DNA from: Deltaproteobacteria bacterium
GTDB lineage: Bacteria; Myxococcota_A; JAADFL01
Direction of reading: 5' to 3'
Length of the DNA stretch: 13,194 nucleotides
Assembly (NCBI GenBank): GCA_013152945.1
Contig: JAADFL010000194.1
Location: 1 to 13,194 of the forward strand
The notes below the pieces were generated by a model. The model was not told where the DNA came from and did not search any database. It was given only the letters and a program-made list of their open reading frames with translations. Positions 1-7,455 of the stretch are shown here, piece after piece; positions within the stretch are counted from its first letter, which is position 1, and each line of letters begins with the position of its first letter. The position numbers and the translations under genes are program-made.

Positions 1-336
1 GCCCTCTCGATGTCGTATCGCGGCACGCTGAAGAAGGTGGGCCCGCCCTTTGACGAGCCGAGTGACAAGTGTATCGGGTGTGGTGCATGCGCATTCGTGT
101 GCCCGACGAATTGTATCAAGGTGATTGACAGCGCCCAGGGCCGGGAAATTCCCAGGTGGGGAGTGAACTTCGAGTGGCAGAGGTGCAAGCGTTGCGGCAA
201 ACCTGTTGGGACAAAAGAGCAGGTCGCCCGTTTGAAGGAGCAGAATCCGCAGCTTGCAGAGGATCTGTTCGATCTTTGTATAGACTGTCGCAGGCAGGAT
301 TATGCATTGCGAGTGGCATCCGAAGGACATGTATGA
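1..336 (+). CDS. HoxU/NuoG-like iron-sulfur electron-transfer protein, C-terminal part (5' truncated by window)
   Basis: The reading frame is open to base 1. The first ATG (base 10) has no ribosome site before it, because the preceding bases read as codons A-L-S, so the true start probably lies outside the window. Numbered from that ATG, a ferredoxin motif C21-x2-C24-x2-C27-x3-C31-P is visible. Two further pairs follow, C59-x2-C62 and C90-x2-C93, which could bind another Fe-S cluster or zinc. The opening YRG-x5-GPPFD followed by CIGCGAC and the closing C-x2-CRR resemble, from memory, the C-terminal part of HoxU/NuoG-type 2Fe-2S/4Fe-4S subunits of diaphorases and formate dehydrogenases. It lies 77 bp upstream of the CODH gene on the same strand, which fits an electron carrier working with CODH or methylene-H4folate reductase; that partner assignment is inference. 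If the ATG at base 10 were the real start, this would be a stand-alone 108-residue ferredoxin. Confidence 0.72.
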   Translation, partial: ALSMSYRGTLKKVGPPFDEPSDKCIGCGACAFVCPTNCIKVIDSAQGREIPRWGVNFEWQRCKRCGKPVGTKEQVARLKEQNPQLAEDLFDLCIDCRRQDYALRVASEGHV

Positions 337-413
337 GATATATGTGAAATATTCTGGTTTGAGTTGGAGCTGGATCGGAGAAAGAAAAACGGGGGCTTGA
401 AGGAGGTCGCGAG

Positions 414-2369
414 ATGGTTGAGAAGAAGAAGGCATCTGTGGATACTGCATCACAGGCTTTGTTTGAAGAGGCTGTGAATCAAGGCATAAGAACTGCTTTT
501 CAAAGATATGAACAACAACAACCACAGTGTGGTTATGGGACACTTGGCCTTTGTTGCAGGCACTGTGCAATGGGGCCGTGCAATATCGATCCTTTTGGCA
601 AAAACGGCCCGGACAGGGGCGTTTGCGGTGCAGATGCCGACACCATTGCAGCACGTCATTTCGATAGGATGATTGCAGCAGGTGCGGCTGCACATTCAGA
701 CCACGGCAGGGGCGTTGTCGAGGTATTTCTTGCTGCAGCAAAGGGCGAGGCAGAAGGATACGAAATAAAGGATGAACAAAAACTTTTGCAGCTTGCGCTC
801 GATTTCGATGTCGAAATAGGTGAACGGGACATCAAGGATATTGCCATCGAGGTTGGAGAAAAGGCCCTGGCCCAGTGGGGACAGCAAGAGGGCGAGGTAG
901 TCATGCTGAAACGCGCTCCTTTGAAACGCCAAAAGATATGGCGTGATCTCGGCATTTGGCCAAGGGGCGTGGACAGGGAGATTGTGGAGATAATGCATCG
1001 CACGCATATAGGCGTGGACGAGGACCCTGTGAACCTCATCATGCAGGGCGCAAGGGCGGCGCTTGGTGATGGATGGGGCGGATCCATGATAGCAACCGAG
1101 ATACAGGACATCCTGTTCGGCACGCCGGTGCCGGTGCTCGCCCAGGCCAACCTGGGTGTTCTCAAGGAGAAAGAGGTAAACGTGGTAATTCACGGCCATG
1201 AGCCGGTACTATCCGAGATGATCGTGGCCGTGGCCGGCAGCAAGGAGATGCTGGACTATGCCAAGAGCAAGGGCGCCGAGGGTATAAACCTTGGAGGTAT
1301 CTGTTGCACTGCCAATGAAATCCTGATGCGTCACGGCCTGCCCATAGCTGGTGACTTCCTGCAACAGGAACTGGCCCTGGTGACTGGAGCCGTAGATGCA
1401 ATGGTAGTTGATTTGCAATGTATAATGCCGGGTTTGACGGAAGTGGCACAGTGTTTCGATACAGAATTAATAAGCACTGAAAAGCGGGCCAACATAAGGG
1501 GAACTACCAGGATATTGTTCGAAGAAGACAATGCCATGGAATCCGCCAAGGCGATAGTCAAGAAAGCATGCGATGCATTCGAGAAGAGAAAAGGCAAGAA
1601 AGTACATATTCCAAATGAAAAGACCGACCTGGTAGCCGGCTTTTCCCATGAAACCATCGACTATCTGCTCGGTGGTGTGTTCAGGTCTTCGTACAGGCCC
1701 CTCAACGACAATATTATCAACGGAAGGATTCGGGGTATCGCCGGCGTGGTGGGTTGTTGCACTCCCAAGGTGACGCACAATGATTACCATGTGGCAATGG
1801 TCAAGCACCTGATAAAGAACAACGTTATAGTTCTCCAGACGGGATGCTCTGCTGTTGCATGCGCCAAGGAAGGGCTCATGCTGCCCGAGTCGGCGGCAGA
1901 GTTTGCCGGTGACGGGCTTGCGGAAGTATGTGAGACGGTTGGAATTCCGCCCGTGTTGCACATGGGATCCTGCGTGGACAACTCGCGTATCTTGATGGCT
2001 GCCGCAGCGGTTGTCAAAGAAGGCGGCCTTGGCGATGACATAAGCGATCTTCCTGTTGCGGGCGCAGCCCCTGAATGGATGAGTGAAAAGGCTATCTCCA
2101 TTGGTCATTACTTTGTGGCATCGGGAGTATACACGGTATTCAGTGCAACTTGGCCCACCATGGGTGCCAGGAAGTTGACGGATTTTCTATTCAACGGAAT
2201 AGAGGAGAAACTGGGGGGCAAGTGGGATTACGTAAACGATCCCATAGAAGCCGCAGACAAGATGATAGCCCACATCGACGAAAAGAGAGCGGCATTGGGT
2301 ATTCTAGAAAAGAAGAAAGAGCGCGTACTCATGGATATGGCGATGCGCAGGGAACTCGATGCTGGCTGA
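414..2369 (+). CDS. cooS/acsA: Anaerobic Ni-CO dehydrogenase catalytic subunit (CODH/ACS beta-type)
   Basis: This cytoplasmic homodimeric enzyme interconverts CO2 and CO and feeds CO to acetyl-CoA synthase. The 651-residue length is normal. The N-terminus carries the D- and B-cluster cysteines C39, C47, C48, C51, C56 and C71, almost in the register of the structurally known Carboxydothermus CooS. Likely C-cluster ligands are H262 (in HGHEPVLSE), C297 or C298 (GGICCTANE), C336 (DLQCIMPG), C448 (VVGCCTPK), C478 (QTGCSAVAC) and C520 (MGSCVDNS). The catalytic-lysine region is SEKAISIG (K559). All metal-site residues therefore appear intact. The start is fixed by AAGGAGG at 400-406, 7 nt before ATG. 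It is followed 42 bp later by acsB, marking it as the ACS-linked CODH rather than a stand-alone CO-oxidising one. Family assignment is secure. Confidence 0.97.
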   Translation: MVEKKKASVDTASQALFEEAVNQGIRTAFQRYEQQQPQCGYGTLGLCCRHCAMGPCNIDPFGKNGPDRGVCGADADTIAARHFDRMIAAGAAAHSDHGRGVVEVFLAAAKGEAEGYEIKDEQKLLQLALDFDVEIGERDIKDIAIEVGEKALAQWGQQEGEVVMLKRAPLKRQKIWRDLGIWPRGVDREIVEIMHRTHIGVDEDPVNLIMQGARAALGDGWGGSMIATEIQDILFGTPVPVLAQANLGVLKEKEVNVVIHGHEPVLSEMIVAVAGSKEMLDYAKSKGAEGINLGGICCTANEILMRHGLPIAGDFLQQELALVTGAVDAMVVDLQCIMPGLTEVAQCFDTELISTEKRANIRGTTRILFEEDNAMESAKAIVKKACDAFEKRKGKKVHIPNEKTDLVAGFSHETIDYLLGGVFRSSYRPLNDNIINGRIRGIAGVVGCCTPKVTHNDYHVAMVKHLIKNNVIVLQTGCSAVACAKEGLMLPESAAEFAGDGLAEVCETVGIPPVLHMGSCVDNSRILMAAAAVVKEGGLGDDISDLPVAGAAPEWMSEKAISIGHYFVASGVYTVFSATWPTMGARKLTDFLFNGIEEKLGGKWDYVNDPIEAADKMIAHIDEKRAALGILEKKKERVLMDMAMRRELDAG

Positions 2370-2411
2370 AATGGAAACTTGCTTCAGACTTGAAAGCTAG
2401 GAGAGGTTAAG

Positions 2412-4619
2412 ATGTCAAAGATCATAGCGTCGGCTGGAATAAGGGGAGCCCACAGGATCGTGGAGCAGGCCCACAAGAAATTCGATGAAGCATTGGACAA
2501 GTTCGGAGGAAACCACGAAGTGGCTTTTCCCAACACCGGTTATTATCTTCCTGTCATCTACGGGATCCTTGGATACCCGGTAAAGAAGATTGATGACATC
2601 GGTTGGGTGCTCAATAGGTGCGATGCACTGTTGCCGCCACTTGTCAAGGAGAATCATTATCTTCCCTACCTTGGCCCGGCACTGGATGCCGGCATGGCGA
2701 CGTTTTTTGCCGAGGAGTGCATCGAGGCAATAAGGTACATCGAGGATCCGGATTATTACCAGCCGGGCGAAGAACCCTCGGAGGAACGTCTTTGGCTCGG
2801 GGCGGCAGACGACGTCATCCTGCGGAAACGCGGAGTCGAGTTCGTTGACGGAACAGCGCCCGGTTTTGCCGCGATACTGGGTGCGGCTCCGGACATTGAA
2901 ACAGCCAAGAAGATATCCATTCAACTCCAGGAGAGAAATCTTTATGTGTTCATGTCCTCTCATTCAACCGATGGGAAGACTTTCTCTGAGCAACTAAAGG
3001 AAGCGGATGTTCAGATCGGGTGGCCGACCAGGCTGGTTCCCTTTGGATACGATGTTTCCGCCACTGTTTTTGCCGCCGGCTTTGCAACAAGGGCGGCACT
3101 TTCCTTCGGCGGTATCGAACCCGGCGATTTCAGAAAGATCCTGATATACAACAAGGACAGGATATTCGCTTTTGCCTTGACCTTCGGCCAGGTTACCGAT
3201 GAATGGTACGCAAACGGTTTGGGTGCGGTCAACTATGGTTTCCCTGTAATAGCCGATACGCCAATACCCCAGATTCTTCCGACAGGTGTATGCACCTATG
3301 AGCATGTCGTGTCCGATATTCCTCACGAGGAGATGGTCGAAAAGGCGGCTGAAGTCAGGGGATTGAAAGTAACCATAGACAAAGTCCCGATTCCCTTGAC
3401 GTATGGCCCTGCGTTCGAAGGTGAGCGGGTCAGGAAGGGTGATGTCTTTCTGGAGATGGGAGGCGGCAGGACACTGGCAGTGGAATACGTCACCAGCGTG
3501 GAGATGGACCAGCTTAAAGACGGCAATATTGAGGTCGTCGGTCCTGACATCAAGGATATCAAGGAAGGGGATAAATTGCCCCTGGCCATAAGGGTGGAGG
3601 TTGCAGGACGGAAGATGCAGGCCGATTTCGAGCCTATCCTCGAAAGGCAGATCCACCATCTCGTTAACTATGCACAGGGGCTAATGCACATAGGCCAGAG
3701 GGACATTACCTGGATTCGCGTATCCAAGTCTGCAGTGGAAAAGGGCTTTACACTGGCGGATATCGGCAAGATCCTGCATGCCAAGCTGCACGGAGATTTT
3801 GGAACAATCTTCGACAAGCTCCAGGTCAAGCTTTACACGAAAGAAGAAGATGTCCAGGAACATCTCAAGATAGCCCGGGGGTTGTACAGACAGCGTGACG
3901 AGCGCATCGAGGGCATGACGGACGAAGACGTCGATCTCTTCTACTCGTGCACCTTGTGCCAATCTTTTGCTCCAAACCACGTATGCGTGGTTACACCCGA
4001 AAGGACTGGCCTTTGTGGGGCCTATTCATGGCTGGACTGCAGGGCGAGCAATGAAATCAATCCAACCGGACCGAACCAGCCCATTGAAAAAGGTGAAATC
4101 ATCGATCCTGTCCTGGGCCAGTGGACAGGAGTAAACGAGTTTGTTTTCAAGGCATCCAGGGGCAATATCGAGAAGTACAGCGCATATAGTATTTTAAATG
4201 AACCCATGACGTCTTGTGGGTGTTTCGAATGCATTGCAGCGGTTGCACCAATGTGTAACGGGGTGATGACAGTAGACCGTGATTTCAACGGCATGACACC
4301 CGCGGGAATGAAATTTACCACTCTTGCCGGGACAGTAGGCGGCGGATTGATCACTCCCGGCTTTGTTGGGCACAGCAAGTTGTACATCAGCAGCAAGAAA
4401 TTCCTCAAGGCCGAAGGCGGCCTAAAGAGATTGGTATGGATGCCCAAGCATCTAAAAGAGGAGATCAGGGAGCGTTTCGAGAAGAGAGCTGCCGAGGAGG
4501 GTATTCCGGATCTCCTGGACAGGATAGCCGATGAAACAGTAGGAACTACGGAAGAGGAGATATATCCCTTCCTGGAGGAAAAGAAACACCCGGCCCTTAC
4601 CATGGATCCAATCATGTAA
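2412..4619 (+). CDS. acsB: Acetyl-CoA synthase (CODH/ACS alpha subunit)
   Basis: This enzyme condenses CO from CODH, the methyl group from CoFeSP and CoA into acetyl-CoA at the Ni-Ni-Fe4S4 A-cluster. At 735 residues it has the full bacterial layout: an N-terminal CODH-docking domain (about 1-310) with the CO-channel region, a middle domain (about 320-500) and the A-cluster domain (about 505-735). The Fe4S4 cubane ligands are C513, C516, C525 and C535 (SCTLCQSF ... GLCGAY). The distal-nickel motif is C602-G603-C604 (TSCGCFEC), matching the C506/C509/C518/C528 and C595-G-C597 set of Moorella ACS. Archaeal homologues lack the N-terminal domain, so this is a bacterial-type enzyme. AGGAGAGG at 2399-2406, 5 nt before ATG, supports the start. 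It is co-oriented with cooS (42-bp gap) and acsC (38-bp gap), consistent with one operon. No defect is seen. Confidence 0.97.
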   Translation: MSKIIASAGIRGAHRIVEQAHKKFDEALDKFGGNHEVAFPNTGYYLPVIYGILGYPVKKIDDIGWVLNRCDALLPPLVKENHYLPYLGPALDAGMATFFAEECIEAIRYIEDPDYYQPGEEPSEERLWLGAADDVILRKRGVEFVDGTAPGFAAILGAAPDIETAKKISIQLQERNLYVFMSSHSTDGKTFSEQLKEADVQIGWPTRLVPFGYDVSATVFAAGFATRAALSFGGIEPGDFRKILIYNKDRIFAFALTFGQVTDEWYANGLGAVNYGFPVIADTPIPQILPTGVCTYEHVVSDIPHEEMVEKAAEVRGLKVTIDKVPIPLTYGPAFEGERVRKGDVFLEMGGGRTLAVEYVTSVEMDQLKDGNIEVVGPDIKDIKEGDKLPLAIRVEVAGRKMQADFEPILERQIHHLVNYAQGLMHIGQRDITWIRVSKSAVEKGFTLADIGKILHAKLHGDFGTIFDKLQVKLYTKEEDVQEHLKIARGLYRQRDERIEGMTDEDVDLFYSCTLCQSFAPNHVCVVTPERTGLCGAYSWLDCRASNEINPTGPNQPIEKGEIIDPVLGQWTGVNEFVFKASRGNIEKYSAYSILNEPMTSCGCFECIAAVAPMCNGVMTVDRDFNGMTPAGMKFTTLAGTVGGGLITPGFVGHSKLYISSKKFLKAEGGLKRLVWMPKHLKEEIRERFEKRAAEEGIPDLLDRIADETVGTTEEEIYPFLEEKKHPALTMDPIM

Positions 4620-4657
4620 CAGGGCTTGTTTATTAAAATTTAAGGGAGGAAGAGCCC

Positions 4658-5995
4658 ATGGGACTTTCAGGCATTCAAATTTTCAAGTTGCTGCCAAAGA
4701 CCAATTGCGGTGATTGCGGCGTACCGACATGCCTTGCTTTTGCCATGAACCTGGCGGCAGGCAAGGCGGAGCTGTCACAGTGCCCGCACGTGTCGGAGGA
4801 GGCAAAGGCCCAGTTGTCGGAGCAGTCTGCACCGCCCATCAGGACGGTAACTCTCGGCACAGGTGAGAACGAGGTCAAGATTGGCGGCGAAACAGTCATG
4901 TACAGGCACGAAAAGACCTTTTACAACAAGACCGGCATCGGTGTCATGGTGGCGGACAATGAGCCGGCCGAAAAGATCGAGGCCAAGATCAACAACTTCA
5001 AGAAATTACAGTACGAGCGTGTTGGATTGACACTGCGTCCTGAAATCGTGACTGTCAAGGCGGCAGGCGGAGATTTTTCAGGCCTTGTAAAAAAGGTAGT
5101 GGATGAGACAGATGCAGCCTTGGTCTTAATGGGAGACCCTGATGCGCTCAAGGCCGGCATCGAGGTGTCTGCCTCCAGGAGACCTGCTTTATACGCAGCG
5201 ACCAAGGAAAATGCGGATGCCATGGCAGCCCTGGCAAAAGAAAAGGGGCTCCCCCTGGTGGTGAAGGGAAACGGACTGGACGAGACATCCGAGCTGGCCG
5301 ACAAGCTGGCTGCCGGCGGGCTGAAGGATATCATTTTGGATATAGGCACGAGGAAGATAGGAACTCTACACAAGGAACTCGTGGCTGCCCGCAGGCTGGC
5401 AATCGAAAAGGCTTACAGACCTATCGGTTTTCCGATTATTACCTTCCCGTGCGAGATGAGTGATGATCCTATATATGAGGCTGCTCTGGCAGGAACACTC
5501 ATTGCAAAATACGGGAGTATGATCATACTTTCCGACCTCAAGCCGGAGACATTATTCCCATTGTTACTCGAGCGTTTGAATATCTATACTGATCCTCAAA
5601 GACCCATGAAGACTGATCAAGGGATTTACCCAATCAACGATCCAGGGCCCGAGTCACCGGTTCTCATTACCTGTAACTTCTCACTCACGTACTTCGTGGT
5701 ATCCGGGGAAATCGAGGCAAGCAGGGTTCCAACGTGGTTGCTCGTGCAGGATACGGACGGTCTTTCAGTGCTCACCGGATGGGCTGCGGGCAAGTTCGTC
5801 GGCGACTTGGTGGGAGCCTTTGTCAAGAAGAGCGGCATCGAGGAAAAGGTCTCCAAGAAGCGCCTGATCCTGCCGGGATACGTTGCCGTGATTACGGGCG
5901 ACGTGGAAGAGGAAGTAGGCTCGGATTGGGAAGTTATGGTAGGACCGCGTGAAGGCGGACACATAGTGCCGTACTTGAAGGAAAACTTTGGTTAA
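4658..5995 (+). CDS. acsC: Corrinoid iron-sulfur protein large subunit (CoFeSP gamma)
   Basis: This is the large subunit of the cobamide-carrying methyl shuttle between AcsE and acetyl-CoA synthase. The N-terminal Fe4S4 domain has C17-x2-C20-x4-C25-x16-C42 (NCGDCGVPTC ... QCPH), the low-potential cluster that reactivates Co(II). A TIM-barrel region follows (about 95-320). The C-terminal corrinoid-binding Rossmann-like domain (about 325-445) includes LLVQDTDGLSVLTGWAAGKF and ends in EGGHIVPYLKENFG. The 445-residue length equals that of the Moorella-type family. GGGAGGA at 4644-4650, 7 nt upstream, fixes the ATG. The protein normally works as a heterodimer with AcsD, whose gene is not adjacent here. 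It is followed by two hairpins and acsE. Confidence 0.95.
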   Translation: MGLSGIQIFKLLPKTNCGDCGVPTCLAFAMNLAAGKAELSQCPHVSEEAKAQLSEQSAPPIRTVTLGTGENEVKIGGETVMYRHEKTFYNKTGIGVMVADNEPAEKIEAKINNFKKLQYERVGLTLRPEIVTVKAAGGDFSGLVKKVVDETDAALVLMGDPDALKAGIEVSASRRPALYAATKENADAMAALAKEKGLPLVVKGNGLDETSELADKLAAGGLKDIILDIGTRKIGTLHKELVAARRLAIEKAYRPIGFPIITFPCEMSDDPIYEAALAGTLIAKYGSMIILSDLKPETLFPLLLERLNIYTDPQRPMKTDQGIYPINDPGPESPVLITCNFSLTYFVVSGEIEASRVPTWLLVQDTDGLSVLTGWAAGKFVGDLVGAFVKKSGIEEKVSKKRLILPGYVAVITGDVEEEVGSDWEVMVGPREGGHIVPYLKENFG

Positions 5996-5997
5996 CA

Positions 5998-6043
5998 TCC
6001 CGAAAATCCTCGGGACCTGATTCGCCCCGTTTTTCACCGGGGC
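5998..6043 (+). promoter_or_regulatory. Two tandem hairpins in the acsC-acsE gap
   Basis: The 61-bp spacer holds two perfect inverted repeats: TCCCGA (5998-6003) with TCGGGA (6010-6015), loop 6 nt, and GCCCCG (6024-6029) with CGGGGC (6038-6043), loop 8 nt. The second stem ends directly before the acsE ribosome site. Neither is followed by a T-run, so ordinary intrinsic termination is unlikely. A role in mRNA processing, stability or translation control between acsC and acsE is inference. Confidence 0.5.
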
Positions 6044-6050
6044 AAGGAGG
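6044..6050 (+). promoter_or_regulatory. Ribosome binding site deciding the GTG start of acsE
   Basis: AAGGAGG stands 6 nt before GTG at 6057. The downstream methionine at codon 13 has no such site and would remove the conserved first strand of the barrel. The GTG start is therefore preferred. Confidence 0.75.
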
Positions 6051-6056
6051 GGTGAC

Positions 6057-6950
6057 GTGGCAGTAAAAATTGTAGCAGAGAACATCAATATCATGTCCAA
6101 GACTTATGGCCCGGCCATGAAAAACAGGGATCCAAAGCCAATCCAGGAACTGGCAGTCAAGCTCACCGGGAACGGCGCCGACTTGCTGGACCTGAACCTG
6201 GGACCTGCACGCAAGAATGGACCCGAGATGATGGATTGGCTGGTCAGGACCGTCCAGGAGGTAACCGATCTGCCTCTATACCTTGATACTACGAACGTGA
6301 GTGCAATCGAGGCCGGGCTGAAGGCATATAAACCCAAGAAGGGGCCTGCAGTGATCAACTCGATTTCCGCCGTGCAAGAGCAAATGGAAAAGGAATTTCC
6401 ACTTGTAAAAGAGTATGACTGCGAATTCGTAGGTCTGATGTACAGCAAGGAAGGAATTCCAAGAGACGAAAATGAACGGGGAGTCCTTGCATCAGAGATG
6501 ATGATGAAAATGGATGAATTCGGCCTGCCGTTGGAAAAGGCATGGTTTGACCCGGTGGTTATCCCGGTAAGTTCACAGCAAATCCCGCTTCAGGGTTGTA
6601 CCAATTTCATCGGGATGGTCAAGGATATAGCTCCGGGCTCGAAAACCACGTGCGGATTGTCCAATGTGTCCAATGGAGCGCCTGGAAAACTGAGGCCAAT
6701 TTTGAACCAGACTTACATGGCGCTGTTAATCAACCTGGGCCTGTACGGTGCGATTGTAGACGGCCTGGACATGGAAATGAACGCATTCTGCAAGGACAAG
6801 AGACAGGACGTAATAGACTTGGTAGGTAAGGTCCTGCGCGAAGAGGAAGTGGACAAGTCTTCCCTGTCCGAAGAAGAAATGAAGTACTATAAGAGCGCTA
6901 GAGTGCTCCTGAACAAGGTCCTGTACTCGGATTCCTGGCTCGATCTCTAG
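6057..6950 (+). CDS. acsE: Methyltetrahydrofolate:CoFeSP methyltransferase
   Basis: This pterin-binding TIM-barrel enzyme transfers the methyl group of methyl-H4folate to Co(I) of the corrinoid iron-sulfur protein. It is 297 residues, somewhat longer than the 262-residue Moorella enzyme. Recognisable segments are AENINIMS (GERIN-like first strand), ADLLDLNLGP (about 41-50), LYLDTTN with D77, VINSISA with N101, FDPVVIP (164-170) and GLSNVSNG with N203. D77, N101 and N203 correspond to pterin-contacting D75, N96 and N199 of Moorella. The C-terminus ends in VLYSDSWLDL, like the VYCDSF end of the family. The extra length lies mostly in the region 242-280, rich in Asp, Glu and Lys. It starts with GTG. 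AcsD also has a barrel fold but lacks these pterin motifs, so this gene is acsE. Confidence 0.92.
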   Translation: MAVKIVAENINIMSKTYGPAMKNRDPKPIQELAVKLTGNGADLLDLNLGPARKNGPEMMDWLVRTVQEVTDLPLYLDTTNVSAIEAGLKAYKPKKGPAVINSISAVQEQMEKEFPLVKEYDCEFVGLMYSKEGIPRDENERGVLASEMMMKMDEFGLPLEKAWFDPVVIPVSSQQIPLQGCTNFIGMVKDIAPGSKTTCGLSNVSNGAPGKLRPILNQTYMALLINLGLYGAIVDGLDMEMNAFCKDKRQDVIDLVGKVLREEEVDKSSLSEEEMKYYKSARVLLNKVLYSDSWLDL

Positions 6951-7220
6951 CACTTTTTTACTGTTTGTCTGACCGGAGTTGGTAGTATCTTGGTATCGCC
7001 GGGCGAACGTTGGTGAACATTATCTTTTCAGTGCTTCGGATAACAGACAATCTTGAGTTTGACAAGGTAAACTTTTCAAACCTCATTCTTTTGGTATAAA
7101 GGCAAAACACGTTTAGAATAATTGCACGATTACGTAAAAAATAAAAAGATGGCTGGCGGCAAACATGGGATCTGATTATATTAGTAAGGTGTGTTTTTGG
7201 TTCGTATATGGGAGAATGAT
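6951..7220. other. Non-coding AT-rich spacer after acsE
   Basis: No convincing gene or RNA is seen. The spacer contains TTGACA (7059-7064) and TATAAA (7095-7100), but these lie 30 bp apart and cannot pair as one sigma70 promoter; TTTTCA at 7073-7078 with TATAAA (16-bp spacer) is a weak alternative. A TTACGTAA palindrome lies at 7130-7137. TTGTCTG (6964-6970) and CAGACAA (7044-7050) form a distant 7-bp inverted repeat. No terminator hairpin follows acsE. The spacer probably carries the promoter of the cooC unit, but I cannot place it. Confidence 0.3.
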
Positions 7221-7316
7221 ATGAATCTTGTCTTGGGCCTGTTGATATTGATTGGTTTCATTTCAATAGTGTTTTGGCTCGGTAAGGACATTCAGCCCAC
7301 GCCGGGAGGTGGTTGA
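7221..7316 (+). CDS. Candidate 31-residue single-span membrane microprotein
   Basis: ATG at 7221 follows GGAG (7211-7214) at 6-nt spacing. The peptide has about 20 hydrophobic residues (MNLVLGLLILIGFISIVFWL) followed by GKDIQPTPGGG and a stop. This looks like one transmembrane helix with a short polar, glycine-ending tail. I do not recognise a family. It lies between acsE and cooC on the same strand. Good spacing to a ribosome site and an unbroken hydrophobic core favour a real gene, but an ORF this short can arise by chance. A role beside a membrane partner of the acetyl-CoA pathway would be speculation. Confidence 0.42.
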   Translation: MNLVLGLLILIGFISIVFWLGKDIQPTPGGG

Positions 7317-7356
7317 GGATCCTCCTTTGGGTCCGCGTGCCGGACTCCGGATATTG

Positions 7357-7455
7357 ATGAAGAAAAGGATGGAGATAAAAAAAGCTGACATTGCCGGGGA
7401 GAATGGTGAAAAGACATGGGTTGAAAGAGATCCACAGGCAAGAGGTGACGATTAA
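7357..7455 (+). CDS. Candidate 32-residue charged microprotein overlapping cooC (TAATG)
   Basis: This frame runs from ATG at 7357 to TAA at 7453-7455, and its last base is the first base of the cooC ATG. That arrangement is typical of translational coupling. The peptide begins MKKRMEIKKADI and ends WVERDPQARGDD; it is charged and without hydrophobic stretches. The start is uncertain: the ATG lacks a good ribosome site, the frame is open back to 7270, and GTG 7309, TTG 7327 and ATG 7369 are alternatives. A small hairpin GTCCG-CGTGC-CGGAC (7331-7345) lies just before it. I recognise no family; an unannotated coupling peptide is possible, and so is chance. Confidence 0.3.
   Translation: MKKRMEIKKADIAGENGEKTWVERDPQARGDD

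Noticed and set aside
1467-2108. 213-codon minus-strand frame inside cooS (and similar long frames inside acsB, 2994-3659)
   Set aside because: These are antisense shadows of strongly conserved genes; the plus-strand products contain all expected metal ligands.
6057-6950. AcsD (CoFeSP small subunit) as identity of this gene
   Set aside because: The pterin-binding residues D77, N101 and N203 and the overall motif order match AcsE, not AcsD.
7059-7100. sigma70 promoter from TTGACA and TATAAA before cooC
   Set aside because: The two hexamers are separated by 30 bp instead of about 17, so they cannot form one promoter.
6951-7220. Cobalamin riboswitch or T-box in the spacer
   Set aside because: No B12-box or T-box consensus is seen; only scattered short inverted repeats are present.
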